DNA from: Stramonita haemastoma
Lineage: Eukaryota > Mollusca > Gastropoda > Neogastropoda > Muricidae
DNA length: 64,000 bases
Assembly: GCA_030674155.1 (NCBI GenBank)
Contig: CM060327.1
Span: 12,534,881-12,598,880 of the forward strand
Direction of reading: 5' to 3'
Below the pieces are notes generated by a model that ran no database searches, was not told where the DNA came from, and was given only the letters and a program-made list of their open reading frames with translations. Shown one piece after another: positions 10,190 through 22,926 of this stretch (position 1 is the stretch's first letter; each line of letters begins with the position of its first letter). Made by a program: the position numbers and the translations under genes.

Positions 10190-10400
10190 AAGGGGATTTT
10201 TCCCCTGGAGTTAAAATCAGTACTGACTCCACACACATGAAGTTGACTTGGAAGATAGTGAAAATCCTCAATCTTAATTCACCAGATGCCATCGAGATTC
10301 GAACCCGTGACTTCATTGATCCACAGGATTGAAGTCAAACGGTCTTAACCACTCGGCTAACAGAGTCCATCAAATAAACGTTCAAAAAGTGTGCCATGAT
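10190..10400 (-). repeat. tRNA-derived SINE, Leu/Ser-like head
   Basis: On -, GTTAGCCGAGTGGTTAAGAC (A box) and ACGGGTTCGAATCTC (B box) are separated by a long variable-arm-like segment, as in class II tRNAs. A body with GGGGAAAAATCCCC-like sequence follows. No intact acceptor stem, so not a tRNA gene. Confidence 0.7.
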
Positions 10401-10599
10401 GTGGTGAAAGTCTTTTTTTTTTTTTAAAGAAGTGTTTCTTTGACACAGCAAGCAGTCCATGATGGCAAATTGGTATATGTACCACACAGTAAATGCACTT
10501 TCACTGCAACATAGGGCCTACATTTTTCAATTTACATCACTTATGTCAAGACATTACTGAAGTCATGACAGATTTCTCTGCATGAAATTCAGGCTGCTC

Positions 10600-10774
10600 T
10601 CACCAGGGAGAGCGCGTCGCCACAATAGCAGCGCCACCCTTTTTTTTTCTTTTCCTGTCTGCAGCTGTATTTGTTTCCCTACTCAGAGTGGCTTTTTTCA
10701 ACAGAATTTTGCCAGGGACAACTCTCTTGTTGCTGTGGGTTCTTTTAAATGCTCTAAATAATTGTGCATTACAC

Positions 10775-10808
<34 letters not shown>

Positions 10809-10915
10809 TAGCACCCGACCACCAGTCATGGTCTAATGGATACGGGAAAAGTTTTGGGCCCAAATGGGATTCGAAACACCGCACACTTCGACCTGGACTT
10901 TTCGCTTTCTAGACA
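10600..10915 (-). repeat. SINE family 2 copy
   Basis: Reverse complement of the element at 27310-27730: shared GCGCGTCGCCACAATAG-like, CCAGGGACAACTCTCTTG and TTTTCGCTTTCTAGAC segments. Confidence 0.8.
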
Positions 10916-10919
10916 CACT

Positions 10920-11250
10920 GGTATCAAACAGTACATACCTGCATGTCTCTTCCTCACACCACACATATGCACACATACACATGCACACACACACACGCAC
11001 TCGCACACACACAAAATACCACCCCGGACAAAAAATGAAGAGGCAAGAGTGTGTATTAACAAAGCAGAGGTCCATCACTCAGAAACAGTCTATTTTTTAT
11101 TATTATTATTATATTATTATAATTATTATTATCATTATTACTGTTTTGTCTGCCTGCATAGTTTCTATGCTATGCAGGCCAAAACTTTTTTAAATTAAGA
11201 ACACGCATCCTCAAGAAAATACACAGCGCTTTGGAAAATACTAAACAAAC

Positions 11251-11287
<37 letters not shown>

Positions 11288-13340
11288 CACACACACACAC
11301 TCACTCTCTCTATCTCTATCTCACAGACACACACACACTCACACACACTCAGAGAAGAAATGCACAAAGCATCCATACCACCGGCCTTAGGCCTAGTTGA
11401 ACGATGCCAAAGTTTTCTCCTTGTTTGCATATTGTCTTGCAGTTGCATTTCTCGCTGAGCAGATAGAGGGAGATTAAAAAAAAAAAAAAAAAAAGCAAAT
11501 TTATCACCGAGTGAGGAAAGAGGGAGGAAGTGTAGGAGTGCTGATGTACAGACAATCAATCACAGATAAATAATGCACTTGCCTTATCACATACTGCACA
11601 CAATGTCAACCCAAAAAGAGAATAATAAAAAAAAAAAAAAGAAAAACATTGAAAAAAAGCACTCCAACCATGACAAGGTCACTGACTTTTGTGAGCCATT
11701 AAAACTTCTACCTTCAACGTCAACCATACGTATAATAACACCCACTCGTTTTAAATAGCCACACACTCACTCAACTAATAATTATCAGGATTTTGAAATG
11801 AAAAAAAAAAAAAAAAAAAACAGCATTCACTGAACAATTTCATCTATTGGTTTCATGACATTTTAAAACCACAGAGAGTGAAGGGGAAAAAATTCCAGCC
11901 AACTGTGAAACAAACAAAAGACAAAAAAACAAACAACACCCAAAACTGATATTAAAACCTCCCTATCTAAAAAAACACAATTTCCATAATTTTAGAACTG
12001 AACAATTTCTTTCCATACCATAAAAACTTTAAAGTCATAATAATTACACACACCTGTCCACTTAAAAAGGTCTGCCTGTGCCTCTGAACAGCATGATACG
12101 AAAATAAAACAGTACACTCTCACGTCACATACATGACAGACAACTTTCTGAGAGAGAAAAACACATTTCAAATCTTACAGCCCCCCCCCTCCCCATTTCA
12201 AATCTTTTAACTCCCACACAGAGTGCTTTGCTTTTTTCTTTTAAATGGGCTTGTAAAACACTACTTACAACTGATTGACTGATATTAACCAAATCATTGC
12301 TTAATTCAATGAACCATCTGGAAATAAAAAATTTGACTTTGACTTCATTTCATCAAAAGTTTGATCATTTGGTTATACTGCATGAGTTAAGGAGCTAGAT
12401 CTTTGGGGCTCAAAGAAGACTCAAAAAAAAAAAAGGGGGGGGGGGGAGAGAAGGGGGAGTAGAACAATGAAAATAGACTGACAGGTATGATTTTATTGCT
12501 GTGGATTGAAACAACAGTAAACACCCACTTTGTGCTCTGTCACGTTATACAATACCATGGTTGTCTTTTAAGTTTTCCGAAATAGTTATATATAATACTA
12601 TGTTTGTAAATCAAACTCAGAGAAGTAAAGTCACTCGTCTACACCCCACACTTTCATTCATGTACCCATACTGTTTCTTTCCCCACACAAAACATGAACA
12701 CCAAACGGGTAAAGTAAGTTCCATGAATTTTACAGCCATTTCTATCAAAAGTATTCGCATAAATAAGTTGACCGTTTTTACCTATAAAGTTTTAGGCAAC
12801 CAACTGGCTTCTGATTGTTGTATGTCTGTTAAAAAAACTGAGCACAGATGCAGATTGTGGAATTGAGGTCTGGATTTTTTTTTTAAAATTTATTACACAC
12901 ACACACAACACACACACACACACAACACACACACACACACACACACAAGCATACAAGGATACCAACAGTGGCAACAGGAGGCACATAACCATGTTCCCAC
13001 AAGAGACTGGACCGATCTCAACCGACAAGCAGCAGCAAAGATTCAAACCCCAGTCCACTATGCTGTGAGTACGAGACACAAACCGCTCCCCTGCTCTGTG
13101 TCAAGGTGCTGTTTACAATCCATCACCAGCTGGTGACCAGAAGAAACTACTAGTAAAGAATTCCAGCAGGAAAACATTTGAAACATACTTTTCTTTACTG
13201 CAGACACATTTAACATCTATCAAAAAAAAAGATGATTTTTTTACACCACCCTGAACTGAACACAACAGAGCAGACAAGCACACAACACCACCACTGGCAC
13301 ACACAGAGGATCACTGTCATACATCAGAAGAGAAAATGTC
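10920..13340. other. Gene-free AC/A-rich stretch
   Basis: AC microsatellites at 10965-11012, 11252-11345 and 12894-12948, (TTA)n at 11096-11140, and A runs. No coding signal on either strand. It may belong to the long 3' UTR or flank of MTF1 on -, but no poly(A) site can be chosen from sequence alone. Confidence 0.6.
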
Positions 13341-13342
13341 AT

Positions 13343-13700
13343 AAGCCGTTTTCCCTGTGGGGATGCCCGGGGCCTGTCAGTATAAACAGCATCCCCACCT
13401 TCTGGAAATTCTGTGCCAGGAATTCACCCTTTTCTATCCTTCTCTTTGTTTCTGCTTTGTTCCGTTTCTTTTTGTCATCTCTTTTTGTCTATTTTCTGCC
13501 TTCTCAGTCCACTCTCCTACCATTTTTCCAGAGAAGACTTAAAAGATAAAAAAAAAAAAAAGATAAAAAGTTCTCTTCCATACAGAAGTCAGATGCGCTG
13601 GGCCTCACTTGTCAGGCATTTAGTGGCAGCACAATGCTTTTTCGCTCATATGACATACAAAAACAATTGCTGTCTAAGCATTCGAAGAGGATGATACATC
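13343..13700 (-). repeat. Dispersed GGCATCCCC-family element (MITE-like)
   Basis: Reverse copy of the family best seen at 38690-39035. Shared marks are CTGTGGGGATGCC, CCTGTCAGTATAAA, CCACCTTCTGGAAATTCTG, TTTTCTGCCTTCTCAGTCCA, GGGCCTCACTTGTCAGGCA and a distal CAATTGCTGTCT segment. Confidence 0.8.
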
Positions 13701-13804
13701 AGAAAAAAACAGTCTTAACAGCCACTAAAGCAACCACCCGGACTACAGTATAGTCCAGCTGACACAAGCAGTTTTCAGGAATTCTGACTTTACTACAGTC
13801 TGTT

Positions 13805-14170
13805 CTTGTTGGGGACAGGATAGCTCAGTGGTCAGAGTGCTCACTTTCCCCGGCCAAAGTTAGTGGATGGGTGACCGTTTGCGTGCCTTGGCTACAATAC
13901 AGTTCCCCCAAATGTAAATGGGTACCTGCCCTCTTTAGGGTCTGGGAAGGTAAAGCAGCGAGGGAGAGGAGATGGGCGCCGCCCTCAATAAGCTGGCCCC
14001 TAGAGAAGCTGAGGTCTCTGACACCTAGCTCCCCTACAACCACACAGGTTATGGGACACCAACCACCTGTTCTTGTCAAGGGTAGTATCCCTATGAACCA
14101 TCATTTTCAGTACAACTCACTCCCCTTAAAACCATTTCGCTGAGGGCAAAATGCTCTTGAATGAATTGAT
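13805..14170 (+). repeat. tRNA-derived SINE
   Basis: GATAGCTCAGTGGTCAGAGTG is an A-box head. The body has CAAATGTAAATGGGTACCTG and AATGAATTGATGACTC near an A-rich end (14180 onward). The B box is degraded. Confidence 0.75.
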
Positions 14171-14926
14171 GACTCATAAAGTGTGTAAAAAAAAAAAAAA
14201 AGACCCTCCTCTCTTCAAGAGGTAGTAGTTTAAAATAATAATGTGATACTCTTACAGCACCTAAAATCATCTGTTATAATCGACCATGCTGTAGCTTCAT
14301 TAAAACTACACTACACATTGTAATCCTTCAGATGATTGAAAAAAATTATCATTACTCAATGACAGTTATGTCTGATTTAAAAAAAGAAAAATCCAGTATG
14401 GAAGAGAATTGCATTTTTGCAGTAAGTTTCAGTCCATCAAAAGTTGCTTCCCCACTGCAAGTTTTCTCCCTTTAAAAAAATGTTGTGTGTGGGGGGGGGG
14501 GGGGCTTTTTTCATCAGGAAAGAGACTTTTTGTTACACACACACACCACCACACACACACACACACACACACATACACACACACACACACACACCACACA
14601 CACACACACACACACAAAACACACAGGACTAGCCAGCAAACAAGAACTATTCAAACTACTCAAATATTTTCTGTCTAAAAAAAAAAACCCAAACCCAATC
14701 ACTTTTTGAAGTTGATTGCATTCTCACACATTCTTGTTGATTTTAGTGTAGTGATTATCCGTTTGATTCTTCACATGCGGCTTTTGTGATATACATCAAA
14801 TAACAAAAAACATCTTTTTAAAACTGAAACAAGCCATCCAACACTATCATCCACAAGTAAATAGGCACATTAAACATGACAAAAAACATACAAAAAATTA
14901 TCAGACACAACACACACACACACACA

Positions 14927-14966
<40 letters not shown>

Positions 14967-17900
14967 CAGCCTAAAAAGAACTTAATCCTAAAAGCGCTAA
15001 AAAAAAAAAAAGATGTTAAAAACATAAAGAAAAAAAACAACTTTCATGTTTCGGATAAGTCGCAGAACAATACATACATTTCTCTTTCTTAGGTTTTCCA
15101 CAGCTTTTCTTTCATTATCACTATTTACATACTGAACGTATGATCAAATTCTGTCCAATATTTCACATAATATATATATGCGTTACAAAATCTTTGATAC
15201 ATGCTGATACTAAATAAGCTAGATTATGTGTATATAATCATCGATTACGGAGTTTGAAACGAGAGGAAAGAAAGAAAGCCCTAGAAAAAAAAAGGTCAAA
15301 TAGAAAAAAAAATTGTATAATAATGCCATGTTTTTGTTTAAAGAAAGGAAAAAATTAAACCATATCCCTGTAGTTTATAATGTAAAGCAAACAAAACCCA
15401 TTAAAACTATTAGCCTATTATCTATACCATAACCCATCAACATATACACAAATACAACAAAATACACACAAACATGAAAGTACTTAAAAGTGCTGAGAGC
15501 ATGAACAATTTTTGTGAGGAAAATCATGACTGCACCCGACATAACTAGTCACTTATCCATCAACACTGTCTGTATAAACAAAAACTACTAACACGCCTTG
15601 TATAAAGTCATGCACTCAATACCGTCATGACAAACCCTTATTCAACAAACCATCAATGACATTAACATTTTTAGCCAACTCGTCCCATGTTACAAAACAA
15701 CATAAACCAATCACATTAACTTTGGTTTTCATTACATACGAGGAGGGTGGGATGGAGAGGGGGGGGGGTGGGGGGGCTGTACCCTCAGAGATACACTCTG
15801 AACAGTTCTTCTAGCTGATCCTGACAAAAACCTGCTAGAATACACACCTTTCCTTGTCGCTGACCCATGTCTATGTTGATGTGGATTCACCATCCACACA
15901 AGTCTAGAGACTAGACATCTTCATGTCATGATGTGATCAGTTCTGACAGAGAGAAAAAAACAACAAAAAAACACCAAACCCTCCACATCTTCGGTGGTTG
16001 AAAATGCACAAAAACTGAACGATAAAATGCCAGTAAGATCATCTTGTTTTTTTTTGTTTGTTTTTTTAAATACACACAATACGAAAGCCAACAACAAAAA
16101 AACTGACAACAAAAACCACACAGAAAACCTTGATACTACAGAGAAACACCTTTCTGACTGACTGTCTGTCTACTATCAGAGCAGACAGAGGAGTGGAAAA
16201 CACTGCACATAATTCAGACTGTAACTATTTTACCACATGCACAATCCTCTCTTTTTTCTGTGAAAAAACTTCGGCGGGGGGGGGGGGGGGGGGATCCTTT
16301 TTTTTAAATATTTTTTTCTTCTTATAAAAAATTAGCATCATTTTAAAACTTTATCACAGGCCACAATTACCTTTATAATTTCAACGATATTTGAAGGATG
16401 TTAAAAGTGGGACGTCCTGAAAATTGCAATGCCAAAGTTCTCGTATCTCTCTAATCTACCCAAATCAGTGTTGTCACAAAAGATCAGACATTGAAAATAC
16501 TGCCCTTCTCCTTCGCCTTCTGTCTGGTAATCAACATCACCATTCCATTGAAAAAATTTTTTTAATGTATTTTTAAATAAAAAAAAAACACCTGCACTTA
16601 TTATAGTGATTTCATGCTCCTTACAAGCCCCTTTTCACTGTCAAACACTGTCTGAGTCGACATACTACAGCAACAAAGAGAGGCAGTGTTTCTTTTACTT
16701 AGAACAATTGCAATCTTTTAATTTACATCAACTTACAGAATGAAGCAAGAACACAAATATCATAATATAATAATCTCAGTTTCCATCTGACTCCAAAAAA
16801 AAGTCTGAAAAAAAACTGTATACTTATGGAAGAACAAAAATGGAATGCTTAACAATCTGCATCTGCTTTTAACAAAAAAGGAGGAGAAAAAGAAAGGAGG
16901 TTTGGGGGGGGGGGGGGGGAGAAACAAAGACCGCCCCCAAAATTAAGCCAAATTAAGGACACAAAGCCCAATTATTATATATCATAATATGTATTACATT
17001 TTGACACACACACACACATGTTTAATTAATTCACTTATGGGCTATCTATTTTATCAAATGTTTCCAAATAGTACACAAGTATTAAACATTCAAAAGCAAT
17101 CAGTACACAAGCACTGCATAATGCCCACATAATCATGTACTTATGTGGCTGTCTAAGAGTGCACAAGCACTCAACAAAGACACTTTTAATAGGTGCATAG
17201 ATTAAGATGCAGTATATCCACAGTATTTGAAGAAAAAAAAATGACACACAGAAGAATGTCTAAGACAAAACAAGAAGAGTTAGAACTAAACCAAAAAACC
17301 AAACAACACCCAAGAAGCTTGTAGAATCGACGCAAAAAAGAAAGGGGAACAATGTGGGAACAGTACAGAAAGTAGTTTTGTAACTCCTACATACAGGAAT
17401 TGCAGAATAAGAACATAACAAAGTCACACAAAAAATTACAAAAAAACAAAAAACAAAGAAAGTACCCAATGTTTTCATAACTATGCTGCAAAATGGAGGA
17501 GGATGTTTGAATTGTACTATTTTAAAAAAAAAAAAAAAAAAAAAAAATTTTGAAAAGCAAGAACAAAACAAAATCTGAACACTACCAACAAAAGAAAGAT
17601 GTATAGTGTAGATACAGCCATGTGGAGAAACCCTAATTGCACAATATACTGTATTGATGTGTAGTGTTCTGTAGCGTACTGTATCATACAGAATTGTACC
17701 ACATCATAGCGTAGCGTACATATTATATAACACTATATTGTACTGCACTGTATACCACCTTCAGTCGTGGCATATTTCTCTGCATAAACTTCTGGACATC
17801 GCCACTTTTTTTTTCTTCCTCCTCTATGCATACAAGTGTACAAACTTCTCAACAGAACCTGGCCAGGACATATCTCTCTTGCTGCATCGGGTTCAATTTA

Positions 17901-20680
17901 CCTGTGCTAAATTCATACTAACATGAACAACCTAGGTTTACCGACTCATCCAGAAGACTACCACCCAAACCATCCCTCAAGATTTCATAGAGGAGGCAAA
18001 GGGAAGTCCAGTTTCAGATGAAAACTAAACTCTGACTTCTCTCTTTCTAGAGGGGAAAGTTACCATGGACCACCATGGCACTTGATAGACTTGTGGCTGA
18101 GTACTTTGCTGTTGTTCTGTCCCAGCGGCAGTCACAAGATGACTGGCGGGCCTCTTACCTTCACATATTTATCCACTTCTGTGGAATCTAAACAATAAAC
18201 GGTGATTTACAATGCTTCAGATCTTGTATCCAAAAAGAGGCAAGCATGGCAAACAAAAACAAAACAAAAACAAAACAGGAATAAATTAATACACTATTCT
18301 TTATCATTCTTGTGTTTTGTACAGAAATTTTTTTTACAATGAACAAAAAAGTTTTGATTTAATATCTTAATGACATCATCACCACCATCATCATCATTAC
18401 CATCATCATCATCATTACCATCATTACTATCATTACCATCACCACTCATCATCATCATCATCATCATCATGTATTTGATCATGTAAGCTCTTCAATCATC
18501 AGTGGTGTTTTGAGCATGTCAGTTTGCACAGCACTGTTTCTTTTTCTTCTTCTTCTTTTTTAAATGATGCATTCACAGTTCACTTTCTTTCAATTTTCTT
18601 CCTCTGATATGTAAAGCTAAACATCCAAATATATTCCCGACAATGTATTGTAAGTCCTATACTTTCCGAAACAGAACGCCTCCCTCAAGTTTTCACTTAA
18701 TGATAATAATAATGATGATAATGATAATCACCATCGTCCTCATCATCAACATAATAATGATGATGATGATGATGATGATGAGATGATGACGATGTGATGA
18801 TAGTAATGATGATGATGACAATAATGATGATGATAATGATAACTATAATAAAGATATGGATGATAAAGATGATTTGTTGCAATACCTCTAGTCATAATGT
18901 TCCAACATTTATCTCATGTTAAGCACAGCTGTGTATGCTTACAGGGGGGCACTTCAACACATCTCTATATAACAAAAGTTCATCCAGTTTTCCTTCCCCA
19001 GTGCACTGTTGTCAACAATGATCCTACCTGAAAACTTTCCTGTCCAGCAGTACATAGTCAACACTCCTATGTGGACAGTCAGTCACATCATTCTTGAGTC
19101 AGTCACATCATTCTCTACCACAATGTGTCCAAGTTCTGATTTTCATTCGCATTGGTTCTCTAGTCTTACCTGAAAAACCCTGTGTCAGGAGCAGTCAAAG
19201 CTTACAGATGGACAAACCTAAATACGTATTATATAGAATTAATAGTACTATATATATATACATATAAATATAGTCTAGATTCTAATTTCACAATGCTTTA
19301 ATATCATATCTCCACCTCCTTCTAAGACTACAACAGCTTGTGATAGATCATTTTGAGTGGATAGTCAAACAATTCTCTTAACTCTTTTGTTGCCAAGCTT
19401 CTTACTGAAGAACTGTCTCCAGCGCCAAGTATTTTTCAGCCTGCTGTGATTTTTCAAACTTTCAGTCTGTGTCAGAATAACATGGTTGGTTTTTTCCCAA
19501 TTATAAACTGGGTCAGGGGTGAAGGACGATATGTCCACTATCACGCACACAAGTCAACTGAGGTGTGAAAAACTTGTTACTGTATGAAAAGTTGTAATTT
19601 TTAACACGACTCTGACCGTCGACTAAAGTCGCCAATGGCAGGGAAAGAGTTAGGGTTTAGGTTAAGATTCAGTGCAATACAAATTATACAATATCATTAT
19701 TATTATTACAGAACATTAATTTCAGTGCTCCTTTATCCAGTGTTTTGTCACGGTAGGTACTAACCTGACAGCCCCAGTTCCAGCAGTGTGGATGCTTACA
19801 AGATAAGTTAATGAACACTGCCCTGGTGAACAGCATGTGCTTGCATAGTTCAATGCCAGTGCACCAGCAGGTGGAAGTAAATGGCTAACTGAGGCAACCC
19901 ATTCTCTTGTTACACTTTTTGTTTGGTTTAAAAATGTTCCAAGCAAGATGTACAATTCATGACTTCAGCAGAACAGGTATCAGACAAATGTATGTAAATT
20001 ATACGGAAACAATGAATGAGAAGATTAGCTGCAGCGGGATTTCCCACTCTTCTATCCAAGGTTTTTTTTAATTATCGTTTTTATCATGGAACGCAGAGGA
20101 AAAAGAATGAAATAACACTTTTTATCAATACTGAAGCAATATCTTTAAGCTGCTTTTTTTCCCTGAAACTTCTCTAGATATATTTTTTTGGTCAATATAG
20201 TATTTCATCACTGATACTGAAGCTTAGCTACATGCTTGAATTCTTCATTCATGCTGAAGATCTCTCCTCTCTCTGTTTCTCTTCTACCTCAACACTCTGA
20301 TGTGTCCATGGGGCACAGCACTGCACTGAATTCTTCGGGCTGTGTCTCTGGGCAAGCTGAACCTGGCAGAGCCCATCCCTTTCCACTAACAGGGTGCAAG
20401 CTGGGTTAGGGTATTTTCCTGTTCCCATAACCCACTGAATCCTGACATGCATAATGAAATCTTGAAAGTGCTTATTTCATCTTCTGCATAAATACATAAC
20501 ATACACATATATAACTATTATATATATATATATGCACAAAAGGAATGAGGGCACCAGCAAGTCTGCGTTTTAGGTTGACTCAAGAGGTTGCAAAAAGTCC
20601 CATCCTAAGTTCACCCCAAACTGCTATCAAGATTTGAACCCCATCTTCATGGACCCACAGAGATGAAAGAATATTGTGTT

Positions 20681-20711
<31 letters not shown>

Positions 20712-21944
20712 CTTTACAAGAACTACAATAAATGTTGTTGGGTTTGGGTCTTTTTTTGCAATTTACTATTAATCATTAACACCCAGGAGCAAGTTTTTTT
20801 GCTAAGCTGTTTAGTTTTCTACTGGACCCACAACATTTTTTTTTTCCAATGAATGCGTTTCAACAGATTTTTTTTTTTTTTTTTTAAAATAAATAAACAA
20901 ACTACAGCAAGTGGAAATGAAAGACAAGACAAAATCCAACCCAAGCAGACAACATTTTTTGACTGGTTTTTCCTCTCCTTCCTTGATCAAATGATCCATT
21001 CAGATTATAAAAGACAATGTAAAATGTAATATAAAAACCTTACATTTTCACATCCAGATCATTCATTAGCTAAGGACAGTCAAATGTCCTGTCCCTGACA
21101 TTATCTAAATGGAAACTTAACATACCAGTGATTTTTAGCAATGAAAACAGACACACTACAACAGGTTTACTTGGGATATACGACTGCTGATCCGAGGTAT
21201 AGTTTATGATATTAAAAAAAAAAAAAATTCATGACACTTCATCATGCTAGCATATGGATGACTAAATTCACATGCAAATGTCTCCCTTTTTCATAGGCAT
21301 AGCTATCTTAAAGACTTCAGTAGCAACTCAAACAATGAGAGGGCAGAGGAAGAAAAATCATTCTTTCTGACAATTCATAACATCAACAAAATAAGCCTTG
21401 TTTTTACCAGAATGATTGCTTAGCTAGATTTCTTACCGTATTAGACTAATGCAGTCACAGCTTACAAGACTTGTTTTGGACTTCAATCTTGATATGAACA
21501 TGCCTTTCTACTGAAAATTTCATGTGTCTTCCTTTTATTGGACAGTGGGGGGTGGGGGAGTGGCTTTTAGTTGCTGTTTTGAGGGGGGGAGGGGGGAAGG
21601 TTATATATAACAGAGCATGACGTATAGCCCTGACAGCAACGCTGTGATAAAATTCAATGATAAAAAAAGACGCCAAAATGTACTGAACGATAAAGGATCC
21701 AAGACCACGTAACAAAAACTAGTTAAAAAATACACGAACCAAAACGGAAACGATACACCAACACATCAAAATTTGACAGCTTTTTCATCGATAATCTGAC
21801 TGTTCTGTTTTTCTGTCTGTGGTCTTCCAACCTGAGTGACAACCACTGAACGGGGGGAACAAAGGGGGAGGAGGGCAACACGTGAAATGTTCAACAACAA
21901 CAACAACAATGATGACGATTCTATCCAGAAACAGAGAGAAAAAG
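14170..21944. other. Long gene-free stretch, likely MTF1 3' UTR or flank
   Basis: No spliced or single-exon gene can be supported. Holds AC microsatellites (14536-14617, 14909-14966), A and G homopolymers (15765-15777, 16275-16293, 16903-16919), T runs (20689-20710, 20867-20885), a (CAT)n/(ATG)n pair (18375-18470, 18700-18850) and AT-rich unique DNA. The + strand is A-rich, so the MTF1-sense strand is U-rich, which would suit a long 3' UTR; this is inference. Confidence 0.55.
18375..18850. repeat. Complementary ATC and GAT triplet tracts
   Basis: CAT/CATTAC-type triplets at 18375-18470 and GATGATAAT/ATG triplets at 18700-18850 are reverse complements about 230 bp apart and could pair. Confidence 0.8.
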
Positions 21945-22926
21945 TTACTGAGAGACCTGCAGCTGTGGAGTGGGGCCGGCCGGAGCGCTGGGTTTCAGCG
22001 GCACCAGCTCGATGACCGGCCCTTGCTCCGTGTTGTTGTACACCGGCACAAACACCTGGTTTATGGCCACCGGGCCGCTCAGCGACGAGGGGGCAAAGTT
22101 CACAGGGATACCCGCTCTGAATGGCCGCTGTCAGGGTGCCGTCCCCAGCCATCCCCGCCTGGAACCACCGGCTCCAGAGTGGCCAGGGGTGTCACCGAGG
22201 TGGCCAGGGGTGTCATCGAGGTGCCAAAGGTGTGACAGAAGTGGCCAGGGGCGTGGCCCCCAGGTCAGAGGCCAACACAGCAGGCTGGGGGGTGATGACC
22301 GGGGGAGGGGGGGTGACCTGCAAGGCAGGAGGTGCCAGCACCAGGGCCGGAGAGAGCAGGAGGAGGAACAACAGCAGCAGGAGGAGCAGGGGGAGGAGGG
22401 GGGATGTGCTGCAGGGTGATGTGGGGGGGGCAGGGTCCCCCCCCACCCCCAGGGTCTGGGCCCCCCCCTCTGCCTGGGACAGCACCAGCGACTGCATCAG
22501 CTCCGGGCTCATGCTCAGCAGGTCCCCTCCAGGCATTACCGTCACCACCTCCCCCCCCACCCCAACCCCCACCCTCCCCTTCCTGCTTCACCACGGGAGG
22601 AGGCTGCAGCAAGACGGTGGTGGTAGGGGTGATGGGGAGGTCACTGTTGAGGGCAACAGCAGCGGTGGGGAGGGGAGCCGACAGCCCCAGGGCGTTGGGG
22701 TCCGGGGGTTGCTGTTGCTGCAGCGTGATGTCGGCCGGGCGGGGGAGAAGGGGGCCTGAGGTGGGTTCGGCCGCGGTGGTGATGGTGGCTTGCGGCGCAG
22801 CGTCGATGAAGCTGCAGGTGATGCAGGGACCAGCAGCGGCAGCAGCAGCAGCGGAAGAGTCGCCGGCAATGATGGCGATGATGGGGCATATATTGGTGTC
22901 CGCCCCCTCCTGGGCTGACGTCTCTC
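21945..22926 (-). CDS. MTF1: MTF1 C-terminal exon (with frame slips)
   Basis: Acceptor TACAG at 22930-22927. The first frame runs [18 protein letters not shown], an Ala run, [15 protein letters not shown], then PPPVVKQEG to about 22580. The next frame continues [20 protein letters not shown] and [11 protein letters not shown], then a duplicated [11 protein letters not shown] stretch. The last frame ends [16 protein letters not shown] and [12 protein letters not shown] before TAA at 21947-21945. Each switch sits in or beside C/G runs or the short repeat, so indels are likely. Assignment to MTF1 rests on strand, order and VKQE. The entry phase does not match the preceding 25493 donor. Confidence 0.6.

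Noticed and set aside
19365..20452. Small - strand open frames in the gene-free stretch
   Set aside because: Under 80 codons, no splice sites in phase, no recognisable motif; consistent with UTR or intergenic chance.
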